A stretch of DNA of 64,000 bases. Source: Pseudooceanicola sp. HF7. Lineage in GTDB: Bacteria; Pseudomonadota; Alphaproteobacteria; Rhodobacterales; Rhodobacteraceae. This document shows, piece after piece, positions 50,173-58,671 of the stretch (the stretch's first letter is position 1; the number at the start of each line of letters is the position of its first letter). Below the pieces are notes generated by a model, which was given only the letters and a program-made list of their open reading frames with translations, was not told the DNA's origin and ran no database searches. Location of the stretch: NCBI RefSeq assembly GCF_011806405.1, contig NZ_JAATOW010000002.1, forward strand, positions 62,001-126,000, in the 5' to 3' direction. A program made the translations under genes and the position numbers.

Positions 50173-51498
50173 ATGAGTGACGTGACCAAGAAGACCGGCC
50201 TTGTGGCCGCTTCCGACCATCGTCCGGCGGCGCCGACACGCCGCCAGGCGCTGAAAACGCTTGCTGCCGGGGCGGGTGCCGCGGCGACGATGCCCCTTTG
50301 GGCGCGCTATGCCTCTGCCCAGAGCGCAGAGCCGATCCGCATCGGCTTCGGCAAGCATGCCACCGGGATCGGCGCGGCCTATGGCCGTTGGTACGACCGG
50401 GTCAGCCAGGCGGCCGTGGCCAAGATCAACGGTGACGGCGGCATCAACGGCCGCATGGTCGAACTGGTGACGGAGGATGACGGCACCGATCCCCGCCGCG
50501 CCGCCGAACTGCTTGAGAAATTCGCCAACCAGTCCAACTGCGATATCGCCTACGGCACGCTGTTTTCCCATGTCGTCATCGGCGCCGCACCGCGAGCGGG
50601 TGAGCTGAAGCTGCCCTATTTCGTGGTCTCCGAAGGCCATCACGTGGCCTCCGGCATGTTGAACCGCTGGACCGTCCAGCCGGGCATCACCGACGTAAAA
50701 AGCCAGGTTGCCGCCATGGCCCCATTCATCACCGACATGCTGGGCAAGAAGGTCACCATGATCTTCCCGGATTACGGCTTCGGCTATGATCACCGCGACA
50801 ACCTGACCCCCGCCATCGAGGCGATGGGCGGCGAGGTCGTGGGCAAGATCGCGATCCCGCCGACCGAGACCTCTTTCACCAAGTACTTCCCGCAGATCCC
50901 GCGCGACACCGAGGTGATCTACCACGTCATGGTGGGCCCGGCGGTGCTGACCTTCGTCAAGGAACTGGGCGAATTCTTCGGCCCCTCCCGCCCGGAAATC
51001 TTCGGCTTCATCGATTCACTGGAAGCGGTGGATATCAACTCTCCCGGGCTGGAATTCCTGGAGGGCACCTATTTCTGGGAAGGCATGCCGCGATACCTGC
51101 AGCCCGATGCCCCCGATTACGTCAAGGCCTACCGCGATGCGGTGGGGCTGGATGCAAACGGGGCCAGCACCTCTGACCCATCGGATGTCTCGACGGCGGC
51201 GCATATGTTCGGCTGCTGGGAAACCCTGCATGTCATCAAGGCCGGGATGGAGGCCGCGGGCTACCAGTCCAAGGACGACCGTCAGGCGCTGATCGAAGCC
51301 GTGGAAGCCATGACGGAGATGCCGGCAGGTCCCGCCCATCCGCAGGGCGCCAAGATCTTCAACGGCAAGACCCACCAGGTCTTCGGTCCGCAGTATATCT
51401 CCAAGGTGGAGGGCGGGAAGCTGTCGCTGGTGCATACGGCCAGCGCGGAAGAAACGCTCTATCCTGACGAGGTCGATTATACCACGATGGACTTCTGA
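50173..51498 (+). CDS. ABC transporter substrate-binding protein (branched-chain amino acid / amide type)
   Basis: A 441-residue periplasmic binding protein with a long N-terminus leading to a Tat signal (APTRRQALKTLAAGAGAAATMPLWA). The mature domain starts PIRIGFGKHATGIGAAYGRW and contains INGRMVELVTEDDGTDPRRA, as in LivJ/AmiC/UrtA-type proteins. It heads an operon with VOC, LivH, LivM, LivG and LivF homologues. Location in the hydantoinase island suggests a cyclic amide or N-heterocycle ligand. Confidence 0.9.
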   Translation: MSDVTKKTGLVAASDHRPAAPTRRQALKTLAAGAGAAATMPLWARYASAQSAEPIRIGFGKHATGIGAAYGRWYDRVSQAAVAKINGDGGINGRMVELVTEDDGTDPRRAAELLEKFANQSNCDIAYGTLFSHVVIGAAPRAGELKLPYFVVSEGHHVASGMLNRWTVQPGITDVKSQVAAMAPFITDMLGKKVTMIFPDYGFGYDHRDNLTPAIEAMGGEVVGKIAIPPTETSFTKYFPQIPRDTEVIYHVMVGPAVLTFVKELGEFFGPSRPEIFGFIDSLEAVDINSPGLEFLEGTYFWEGMPRYLQPDAPDYVKAYRDAVGLDANGASTSDPSDVSTAAHMFGCWETLHVIKAGMEAAGYQSKDDRQALIEAVEAMTEMPAGPAHPQGAKIFNGKTHQVFGPQYISKVEGGKLSLVHTASAEETLYPDEVDYTTMDF

Positions 51499-51543
51499 GT
51501 GACCGGGCCCGCAGGATCGCGCGCCCTGACAGGAGAGTGATTT

Positions 51544-51924
51544 ATGCGGGTCCAACCCTTCCTCATGTTCCACGGCACGGCGGCGGAAGCCGCCGAGACC
51601 TATGCCGGGCTTTTCCCCAACGGGTCCTTCAAGGTCACCCAGAGCGGCCCGGACGGCGCGCCGATGGTGCTGGTGGTGAGCCTGGGCGGCCAGGAGCTGA
51701 GCTTCCTGGAAAGCCCGGTGGACCATGGGTTTTCCTTCACGCCGATGATCTCTCTCAAGGTGGATTGCGACACGGTGGAAGAGGTGGACCGCCTCTGGGC
51801 GGCGCTGATCATTGACGGATCCGCCCTGATGGAGCTGGGCGAATATCCTTTCAGCCCGCGGTATGGCTGGCTCACGGATCGTTTCGGCCTGTCCTGGCAG
51901 ATCGGGATTTCCCCTACAGAGTAA
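51544..51924 (+). CDS. VOC / PhnB-like glyoxalase-fold protein inside the importer operon
   Basis: A 126-residue protein of the PhnB/3-demethylubiquinone-methyltransferase-like VOC family: QPFLMFHGTAAEAAETYAGLFP, GGQELSFLESPVDHGFSFTPMISL and FSPRYGWLTDRFGLSWQI. VOC proteins bind metals and act on diverse small molecules. Its place between the binding protein and LivH suggests a part in processing the imported substrate; no reaction can be assigned. Confidence 0.85.
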   Translation: MRVQPFLMFHGTAAEAAETYAGLFPNGSFKVTQSGPDGAPMVLVVSLGGQELSFLESPVDHGFSFTPMISLKVDCDTVEEVDRLWAALIIDGSALMELGEYPFSPRYGWLTDRFGLSWQIGISPTE

Positions 51925-51932
51925 GACTTTAA

Positions 51933-52859
51933 ATGGAATTCGGACCCTACCTATTGCTCGCCTGCCTCGAGGGCGCGGTGCTTGCGGCCGTGCTGGCGTT
52001 GATGGCCTCGGGCCTGTCGCTGGTCTTCGGCGTGATGCGCGTGGTCAACGTGGCGCATGGCGAATTCTACATGCTGGGCGCGGTGGCGGCCTGGGCGGTG
52101 ACATCGATGCTGGGCGCGGGGGCGGTGGCGAACTTCGTTGCCGCCCTGGTGATCGCGCCGCTTGCCGTGGGCCTGCTGGCCGCGGCGGCGGACATGACGA
52201 TCCTGAAGCGGCTGGAGTACGACCCCGAGCGCACGATCGTCGCCACGATCGGCCTGCTCTACGTGATCCAGCAGCTGACGCTGATGACCTATGGGGCGGA
52301 TGCGCGCCCGGTCGTGGCCCCCTTCAACAGCCGCATCGCCCTGCCATGGGTCGAATGGGGCGAGAACGGCCTGAGCCTCTATTATCCCTGGGGGCTGTCG
52401 ACGACCTCTTACAAGCTCTTCGTGATCGTGGCGGCGGTGGTCCTGATCACCGGGCTGCGCCTGTTCATGGCCCATTCCAGGGCCGGCCTGATCATGCGCG
52501 CCACCCAGCTGGACGGAGAGATGGCGACCGCCTTCGGCGTGCCGGTCGAGCGGGTCTACGCGATTGTCTTCGGGGCAGGTGCGGCGCTGGCCGCGCTGGC
52601 GGGCGTGCTGATCGTGCCGATCCAGCAGGCCCATTACCTGATGGGGGGCGACGCGCTGTTGCTGAGCTTCATCGTGGTGATCATCGGCGGGCTGGGCAGC
52701 CTGACCGGCACCGTGGTGGCCGCCATCCTGATCGGGATGAGCGATGGCATCATCTCTGTCTTCTTCTCGCCCACGCTAGCCAAGATCATCGCGACGCTGG
52801 TGGTGGCGCTGGTGCTGGTTTTCCGCCCGCAGGGCCTGTTCGGAGCGAAAGACCGATGA
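51933..52859 (+). CDS. livH: Branched-chain amino acid-type ABC permease, LivH
   Basis: A 308-residue inner-membrane permease with eight or so helices: GLSLVFGVMRVVNVAHGEFYMLGA, RATQLDGEMATAFGVPVERV and SFIVVIIGGLGSLTGTVVAAILIG are LivH signatures. Nine bases separate it from the VOC gene and it overlaps livM by ATGA. Confidence 0.93.
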   Translation: MEFGPYLLLACLEGAVLAAVLALMASGLSLVFGVMRVVNVAHGEFYMLGAVAAWAVTSMLGAGAVANFVAALVIAPLAVGLLAAAADMTILKRLEYDPERTIVATIGLLYVIQQLTLMTYGADARPVVAPFNSRIALPWVEWGENGLSLYYPWGLSTTSYKLFVIVAAVVLITGLRLFMAHSRAGLIMRATQLDGEMATAFGVPVERVYAIVFGAGAALAALAGVLIVPIQQAHYLMGGDALLLSFIVVIIGGLGSLTGTVVAAILIGMSDGIISVFFSPTLAKIIATLVVALVLVFRPQGLFGAKDR

Positions 52860-53791
52860 GCCGCCGGGACTGGAGCCTTCACCTGGGGCTGGTGGCCCTT
52901 CTGTTCGCGCTGAACTGGATCCTGCCGGCCTATCACCACGGGGTCGTGGCGCGTGTCATGGTCCTGGCGGTCTTCGCCATGGGCTACAACGTGGCCTTCG
53001 GCTACACCGGTTTGCTGAGCCTGGGGCACGCGATGTACTTCGCCGCCGGAATGTACGGCACCGGGCTGGTCGCGCTGCACCTGGAGGCCGGGGCCATTCC
53101 GGCCTGGTTCGCGGGCCTGGGCGCGGGGCTGCTGCTGGCGCTGGTGACGGGGCTGCTGGCCCTGCGCACCGCCGGGGTCAGCTTCATGATCGTGACGCTG
53201 ATGTTCGCGCAGGCCTTCTACCTGGGCATCCTCTACTTCGGGGATATCACCCATGGCGACGACGGCTTCGTGGTGCCCAATGCCGCCCGCCGGGTCGCGG
53301 AAGTGGCCCTGTCTGATGCCGGGCCGCGCTACCTGATCGGCTGGGCGCTGTTCTCTGTCACCATGATCGGCACGCTCTGGCTGGTGCGCGCGCCCTTCGG
53401 GCGGGTGCTGGTGGCAATCCGAGAGAACGAGGATCGCGCGCGCCTGCTGGGCTATGACACCGGGCGGCGCAAGCTGGGGGCGCTGGTGATCTCGGGCGGG
53501 ATTTCCGCCGGGGCGGGGGCGGCCTATGCGCTGCTCTTCGGCTACGTCGGGGCCAGTTTCGCGGGTGTGCAATATTCGATCTTCGCGCTGCTCTGGGTGC
53601 TGTTGGGCGGGGCGGGCACGGTGATCGGGCCGCTGGTGGGCACGCTATTCATGTATTACCTCGTCGATCTGTCGACCGAGGTAACGGATGCCTACATGCT
53701 GATCGCCGGCATCGTGCTGATCCTGCTGACGCTCTTCATGCCGCGCGGCATCACCGGGGCCCTGCGCCAAGTCTGGAGGGACCTGCCATGA
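52856..53791 (+). CDS. livM: Branched-chain amino acid-type ABC permease, LivM
   Basis: A 311-residue permease. Features include MGYNVAFGYTGLLSLGHAMYFAAGMYG, RVLVAIRENEDRARLLGYDTGRRKLGALVISGGISAGAG and GGAGTVIGPLVGT. It overlaps both livH and livG by ATGA. The in-frame ATG at 52856 and the overlap fix the start. Confidence 0.93.
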   Translation: MSRRDWSLHLGLVALLFALNWILPAYHHGVVARVMVLAVFAMGYNVAFGYTGLLSLGHAMYFAAGMYGTGLVALHLEAGAIPAWFAGLGAGLLLALVTGLLALRTAGVSFMIVTLMFAQAFYLGILYFGDITHGDDGFVVPNAARRVAEVALSDAGPRYLIGWALFSVTMIGTLWLVRAPFGRVLVAIRENEDRARLLGYDTGRRKLGALVISGGISAGAGAAYALLFGYVGASFAGVQYSIFALLWVLLGGAGTVIGPLVGTLFMYYLVDLSTEVTDAYMLIAGIVLILLTLFMPRGITGALRQVWRDLP

Positions 53792-54519
53792 GCGTGATCC
53801 TTGAAACCACGGGCCTTGGCAAAAGCTTCGACGGGCTGCGGGCCAACAACGACATCAGCTTCAGCCTGCCGGCGCACCAGATCCGGGCGCTGATCGGGCC
53901 GAACGGGGCGGGCAAGACCACCTTCGTGTCGATGCTGATCGGCCGGCTGACCCCCACCGAGGGCGTGATCCGCTTTGACGGGCGCGACGTGACGAAGCTG
54001 CCGGCCCATGAGCGGGTCAAGCTTGGCATGGCCTATACCTTTCAGATCACCTCTGTCTTCGGGCGTCTGAGCGCGCATGAGAACGTCGCCCTGGCCGCCC
54101 GGCGCCGGCTGAGCGATCCCGCCGCGGTGGCGCAGGAGGTGGCCCAGGCGCTTGGCCGCGTGGGGCTGGGGGACAGGGCCGATGCCATCGCCGGGGACCT
54201 GTCCTACGGGCACCAGCGCCTGCTGGAGATCGCCATGGGGCTGGCGCAGAAACCGCGCCTGCTGATCCTGGACGAACCCACGCAAGGCCTGGCGGAAAGT
54301 GAGGTCGAGAGCTTCAAGGCGCTGATCCGGGCGCTGGCGGCGGAAACCACGATCCTGCTGATCGAACACAACATGGCGGTGGTCATGGAGCTTGCGGATC
54401 ACATCACGGTCCTCAACTTCGGAGAGATCCTGGCCGAGGGCTCTCCGCAGGAGATCCACGCCAACCCGGCGGTGCAGGCTGCCTACCTTGGAACAGGAGC
54501 GCCCGATGCTGAAGATTGA
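53788..54519 (+). CDS. livG: Branched-chain amino acid-type ABC ATPase, LivG
   Basis: A 243-residue ATPase with Walker A GPNGAGKTT, a LSYGHQRLLEIAMGLAQKPRLLILDEPTQGL signature/Walker B region and IEHNMAVVMELADHITVL. It energises the importer with LivF. Its 3' end overlaps livF by 14 bp. Confidence 0.93.
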   Translation: MSVILETTGLGKSFDGLRANNDISFSLPAHQIRALIGPNGAGKTTFVSMLIGRLTPTEGVIRFDGRDVTKLPAHERVKLGMAYTFQITSVFGRLSAHENVALAARRRLSDPAAVAQEVAQALGRVGLGDRADAIAGDLSYGHQRLLEIAMGLAQKPRLLILDEPTQGLAESEVESFKALIRALAAETTILLIEHNMAVVMELADHITVLNFGEILAEGSPQEIHANPAVQAAYLGTGAPDAED

Positions 54520-55207
54520 GGCGCTGAGCGCCGGATACGGGCAGGCCATGGTGCTGCGTGATGTCGCGCTGGAGGCCCAGGCCGGAGAGATCACCGTGCT
54601 GATGGGGCGCAATGGCGCGGGCAAGACGACGCTGATGAAATCCATCATGGGGCTGGTGAAGGCCAGCGGAACCGTGACGCTGGACGGGGTCGCGCTGACC
54701 GCGCTGCCGCCCCACCAGGTGCCGCGCCATGGCGTCGGCTACGTGCCACAGGGCCGCCGCCTGTTTTCGGAGCTGACCGTGGCCCAGAACATCGAGATCG
54801 GGCTTGGCGCCGCGCCGGATGCAAGATCCCATGGCGCCCTGCGGGCCGAGGTGCTGGCGCTTTTCCCCCGCCTGGCAGAGCGGATGGACCAGCGGGCCGG
54901 GACGCTTTCGGGCGGCGAACAGCAAATGCTGGCCACCGCGCGGGCGCTTTGCGTGAAGCCCAAGCTGCTGTTGCTGGATGAACCGACGGAGGGGTTGCAG
55001 CCCTCCATGATCGAACAGATCCGGCAGGTGATGCTGGCGATGCGCGACAAGGGGCTTGCGGTGCTGCTGGTGGAGCAGCGCATCGATGCGGTTCTGGGGC
55101 TGGCAGACCGGGTCTTCGTGATCGAGAACGGGCGCAATGCCGAAAGCTTCACCCGCAGCGATCTGGCGGCAGGCGAAGCGCGGCTCAGGTCCCACTTGGG
55201 CGTGTGA
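54506..55207 (+). CDS. livF: Branched-chain amino acid-type ABC ATPase, LivF
   Basis: A 233-residue ATPase: Walker A GRNGAGKTT, GVGYVPQGRRLFSELTV, signature LSGGEQQMLATARALC and Walker B LLLDEPTEGLQP. The ATG at 54506 lies inside the end of livG. It is the last gene of the importer operon; only nine bases separate its stop from that of the convergent marR gene. Confidence 0.93.
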   Translation: MLKIEALSAGYGQAMVLRDVALEAQAGEITVLMGRNGAGKTTLMKSIMGLVKASGTVTLDGVALTALPPHQVPRHGVGYVPQGRRLFSELTVAQNIEIGLGAAPDARSHGALRAEVLALFPRLAERMDQRAGTLSGGEQQMLATARALCVKPKLLLLDEPTEGLQPSMIEQIRQVMLAMRDKGLAVLLVEQRIDAVLGLADRVFVIENGRNAESFTRSDLAAGEARLRSHLGV

Positions 55208-55216
55208 GCGCCCGGC

Positions 55217-55654
55217 TCAGCAGAGCTTGAGCAGCAGCCGGATGAAGGTGCCCTGTTCCTCTTCGGTGAGGGGGGCCAGGGTTTCTTCGGTGATGGCCAT
55301 GGCGGCGCGGGCGGTGCGTTCGTAGACCGCCTGGCCCTCTGCCGTGGGGGACAGGTAATGCCGGCGCCGGTCATCGGGATCGGCCGCCGCATCGACAAGG
55401 CCACGGGCGCGCAGGCGGTCCGCGACCCCCTTGATCGTGGCGGCATCCATGGCCACGGCCCGGCCAAGGGCGTTCTGCGATGTCGGGCCCAGTTCACAGA
55501 GCTTCGCAAGGGCGGCGAATTGCGTTGAGGTCAGGTCCGGAAGCAGCTGGGAGAAGATCGAAAGATGCCTTTGGGACGCGCGACGCAGAAGGAAGCCGAC
55601 CTGCGCTTCCAAACGGTAGGCATTGGATGCCTTATCCTTGAACTCATAATGCAT
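55217..55654 (-). CDS. MarR-family regulator of the catabolic island (predicted)
   Basis: A 145-residue winged-helix protein: QVGFLLRRASQRHLSIF, LTSTQFAALAKLCELGPTSQNALGRAVAMDAATIKGVADRLRARGLVDAAADPDDRRRHYLSPTAEG. It sits between the importer operon and the reductase operon, divergent from the latter. It is the obvious candidate to bind the TGCAYACRAA motif shared by the island promoters; that is inference. Confidence 0.88.
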   Translation of the reverse strand: MHYEFKDKASNAYRLEAQVGFLLRRASQRHLSIFSQLLPDLTSTQFAALAKLCELGPTSQNALGRAVAMDAATIKGVADRLRARGLVDAAADPDDRRRHYLSPTAEGQAVYERTARAAMAITEETLAPLTEEEQGTFIRLLLKLC

Positions 55655-55734
55655 GAACGATCTATTCCCGGCCCCGCTGGGATTGGCAAGGGTGAAAGAG
55701 ATTGACAGAGAACCGGCTCAACCGGCAAAATCTG

Positions 55735-55746
55735 TTTGCATACGAA
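55735..55746 (+). promoter_or_regulatory. Third copy of the island motif upstream of the reductase operon
   Basis: TTTGCATACGAA at 55735-55746 matches TTTGCACACAAA (hyuA promoter) at 10 of 12 bases. It lies in the divergent gap with marR, 53 bp before the reductase-like gene. Confidence 0.5.
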
Positions 55747-55798
55747 TGAAAATTTCCCTGCCAATCCGGGGGGGACGCAAGACAGAGAGAGTGCCTTC

Positions 55799-57235
55799 AT
55801 GGCGGCAGTTGAGAAGGTCAGATGCGATGCCTGCCCGGTCATGTGTTTCGTCGCAGAAGGACGGACGGGGGCCTGTGATCGCTACGCCAACGAAGGCGGC
55901 AGGATCGTGCGCTGCGATCCGGTGACCGTGCTGGACAAGCGGCTGGCCGATGGCACGGAAATCCGGCCCTTCCTGAAGGATGACTGGGACGGCGATCTTG
56001 TGGCGGGGGGCGATCTGTTCGTCTCCGGCCTTGGGGCGGGCACGACCTACCCGGACTTCAAGCCTGCGCCCTTCATCGTCAGCCAGGAGGTTGCGGGCGT
56101 CGACACGGTGACCGTGGTGACAGAGGCGATCTATTCCTACTGCGGCGTCAAGGTGAAGATCGATACCGACCGCCACATCGGCGACGAACGGGCGATTGTC
56201 CGTGCCAAGGGGGAACCCATCGGCATGGTGATGACCGGGGAGTACGGCTCCCAGATGCTGTCCTTGGGCGGTGTGGATCACCTGACCGGGGGCACCAAGC
56301 CCGAGGGGCGGGCGACCTGTGACACGCTCATGGCGCTGTGCAACGCAGAGGCGGTCGAGCTTGAGATCGAGGGCGGCTCGCGTGTGGTCGTGCAGGCGGG
56401 CAGGGCCCCCATCGTGGATGGCAAGCAGGAGACGCGGATGCGGGTGGGCTGCGGCTCTGCCACCATCGGGATCTTCGCGGGGCAATGGAAGGGCCTGGTG
56501 GATGAGGTCGTCGTGGTGGATGACCATATCACCGGCGTCGTTTCGGAACACCAGGCGGGCAAGGTGATCGGCTGGCCCGACACGGGCATCCGCATCAAGG
56601 GCCGCCGCTCCACCCCCGGGCGTTATTTCCAGGTGGCTGAACCGGGGCTGGGCTGGGGCGGTACGGATATCGAGGATCCGCTGACCATCCTGGGCGACTG
56701 GCTGCCCAAGAAGGGCGCGCGACCGGGGCTGACCCTGCTGATGGTCTCCACCACCGGGGAACATGCCGAATACTTCGTCCTGGACGAGGACCTTCAGCCG
56801 CGTCGGCAGGAGATGCCCGAGCGGCTGAAACCCTCTGTCGCCCTGATCCAGGAGAACTGCGAACCGGCGCTTTGCACGGTGCTGTTCTGCGCCGGGGCCG
56901 GGGGATCGCTGCGCGCGGGTGTGACGACGAACCCGGTGCGCCTGACGCGTGCTGTGCAATCGGGCACCGCCCGGGTCACGCTGGGCGGGGCAGAGGCCTA
57001 TCTTTGGCCCGGCGGCGGGATTACGGTCATGGTCGACGTGTTGAAAATGCCGGCGAAGAGCTTTGGCTACGTGCCCACGCCCGCCCTTGTCGCGCCGCTG
57101 GAATTCACCATGCCGCGGGAGATCTACCTGGGCCTTGGCGGCTATGAACAGGCGATCCGCCCGCTGGAGCAGGTTCTGGAAGAGGGCGGCGAATACGGGG
57201 GCGATTTCCGCGCGCTGAGCTGGAAGGCGGTCTGA
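55799..57235 (+). CDS. 6-hydroxynicotinate reductase-like iron-sulfur protein
   Basis: A 478-residue cytoplasmic protein. Residues Cys9, Cys12, Cys16 and Cys26 (RCDACPVMCFVAEGRTGACDR) form a probable [4Fe-4S] site. The long remainder has DAIEDP-free beta-rich motifs such as GTTYPDFKPAPFIVSQEV, VTEAIYSYCGVKVKIDTD and GRYFQVAEPGLGWGGTDI found in proteins named 6-hydroxynicotinate reductase after the Eubacterium barkeri enzyme of anaerobic nicotinate breakdown. It heads a three-gene coupled operon. Whether the substrate here is 6-hydroxynicotinate is open. Confidence 0.8.
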   Translation: MAAVEKVRCDACPVMCFVAEGRTGACDRYANEGGRIVRCDPVTVLDKRLADGTEIRPFLKDDWDGDLVAGGDLFVSGLGAGTTYPDFKPAPFIVSQEVAGVDTVTVVTEAIYSYCGVKVKIDTDRHIGDERAIVRAKGEPIGMVMTGEYGSQMLSLGGVDHLTGGTKPEGRATCDTLMALCNAEAVELEIEGGSRVVVQAGRAPIVDGKQETRMRVGCGSATIGIFAGQWKGLVDEVVVVDDHITGVVSEHQAGKVIGWPDTGIRIKGRRSTPGRYFQVAEPGLGWGGTDIEDPLTILGDWLPKKGARPGLTLLMVSTTGEHAEYFVLDEDLQPRRQEMPERLKPSVALIQENCEPALCTVLFCAGAGGSLRAGVTTNPVRLTRAVQSGTARVTLGGAEAYLWPGGGITVMVDVLKMPAKSFGYVPTPALVAPLEFTMPREIYLGLGGYEQAIRPLEQVLEEGGEYGGDFRALSWKAV

Positions 57236-58056
57236 TGCAGGCCGCGCTGCTGCCCGACGGTGTGCGCCTGCATCTGCAGGCGGGGCCGATCGACCTGATC
57301 CTTTTTGCAGAGGCATCGCGGCGTGAGGCCTGCTATCGCGCCGCCTGCAAACGCTTTGACGGGCTGCTCGAGGAACTGGTGGCCGAACTGCCCGCGCTGC
57401 GCCGAGAGGGGGGCAGGCTTAAGGGGCCTGTGGCGCGCCGGATGGCGGCGGCGGTCGCCCCCTTTTCCCCGGAGTTCATCACCCCCATGGCCGCCGTGGC
57501 GGGCTCTGTCGCCGAAGAGGTGCTGGGCACCATGGCAGGGCAGGCGCCCGAGGCAAAGCTGTGGGTCAACAATGGCGGCGACCTGGCCTGGCAGATCCGC
57601 GCGGGAGAGATGCGCCTGGCCATGGCCGGGGGCGCCCTGGCGGTCCCCGCTGACGCCCCCTGGCGCGGTTGCGCGACATCGGGGCGGGGCGGGCGCAGCC
57701 ACAGCCTTGGCATCGCGGATGCGGTGACGGTGCTGGCAAAAGGCGCCGCGCAGGCGGATGCCGCCGCCACGATGATCGCCAATCGCGTGGACCTGCCGGG
57801 CCACCCGGCGGTGGAGCGCCGCCCCGCCGAGGAGCTGTCACCCGACAGTGACCTGGGCACGCGCCCGGTGACCACCGGGCTGGGGCCGCTGACGGGGGCA
57901 GAGGTGGCGCAGGCGCTGGACAGCGGCGCCGCCTACGCCCAGAAATTGCTTGGGCGGGGGCTGATCGGTGCCGCCCACCTGAGCCTTAACGGGGAGAGCC
58001 GCCAGATCGGGGCCTCCCAGGACATTACATTGGAACTGGAACCGGGCCATGGCTGA
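57235..58056 (+). CDS. UPF0280 family (ApbE-like) protein
   Basis: A 273-residue protein: GPVARRMAAAVAPFSPEFITPMAAVAGSVAEEVLGTM, LWVNNGGDLAWQI and ATSGRGGRSHSLGIADAVTVLA. UPF0280 proteins have an ApbE-like fold; ApbE attaches FMN covalently to target proteins. The ATG overlaps the stop of the reductase-like gene by one base (TGATG), so the products probably act together. Confidence 0.85.
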   Translation: MQAALLPDGVRLHLQAGPIDLILFAEASRREACYRAACKRFDGLLEELVAELPALRREGGRLKGPVARRMAAAVAPFSPEFITPMAAVAGSVAEEVLGTMAGQAPEAKLWVNNGGDLAWQIRAGEMRLAMAGGALAVPADAPWRGCATSGRGGRSHSLGIADAVTVLAKGAAQADAAATMIANRVDLPGHPAVERRPAEELSPDSDLGTRPVTTGLGPLTGAEVAQALDSGAAYAQKLLGRGLIGAAHLSLNGESRQIGASQDITLELEPGHG

Positions 58057-58627
58057 CTTCACCTTGCGCAAGACGATGATTTTCCTTGAAGAGATCCACC
58101 ATGACGGGGGGCCGGCAGGCGGACCGCGCCAGCGGGGCGCGATCCTGGCCCTGGTGAAGAACCCCTTTGCCGGGATCTACGAGGCCGACCTGCAAAGCGC
58201 GATGGATGACCTCAAGCCGCTGGGGCTTGAGATGACCGACAAGCTGATCGCGGCCATGGGCGGGATCGAGGGCATCGACGGCTACGGCAAGGCCGCCATG
58301 TGCGGCACCGGCGGAGAGCTGGAGCATACCGCGCTTTGGCATGTGCCGGGCGGTTACGCCATGCGTGCCCGGCTGGGCGAGGCGCTGGCGATCGTGCCCT
58401 CTGCCATGAAGCAGGGCGGCCCCGGCGTGCGTATCGACGTGCCGCTTGGCCATATCAACGCCGCCTATGTGCGCAGCCATTTCGATGCGATGGAAGTGGG
58501 CCTGCCCGAGGGCCCGCGCGCCGATGAACTGCTGCTGGCCCTGGCGATGAGCCGCGGGCCCCGGATCCATTCCCGGATGGGCGGCCTTGAAGCCGACCAG
58601 GTCAGCAAGTTCGACGGGCTGCGCTGA
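58049..58627 (+). CDS. Amino-acid-synthesis family protein (DUF1185)
   Basis: A 192-residue protein: TMIFLEEIHHDGGPAGGPRQRGAILALVKNPFAGIYEADL, MCGTGGELEHTALWHVPGG, VPSAMKQGGPGVRIDVPLGHINAAYVRSHFDAMEVG. This family has solved structures but no firm function and often sits with heterocycle-degradation genes. It overlaps the UPF0280 gene by eight bases. A perfect hairpin follows the stop. Confidence 0.85.
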   Translation: MADFTLRKTMIFLEEIHHDGGPAGGPRQRGAILALVKNPFAGIYEADLQSAMDDLKPLGLEMTDKLIAAMGGIEGIDGYGKAAMCGTGGELEHTALWHVPGGYAMRARLGEALAIVPSAMKQGGPGVRIDVPLGHINAAYVRSHFDAMEVGLPEGPRADELLLALAMSRGPRIHSRMGGLEADQVSKFDGLR

Positions 58628-58638
58628 GGGCTTGGCGC

Positions 58639-58659
58639 GGGGTGGGTGAAACCCACCCC
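58639..58659. terminator. Bidirectional terminator between convergent genes
   Basis: GGGGTGGGT-gaa-ACCCACCCC, a perfect 9-bp stem, between the DUF1185 gene and the convergent ketopantoate reductase gene. Confidence 0.65.
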
Positions 58660-58671
58660 TGGCAAGGCGTC

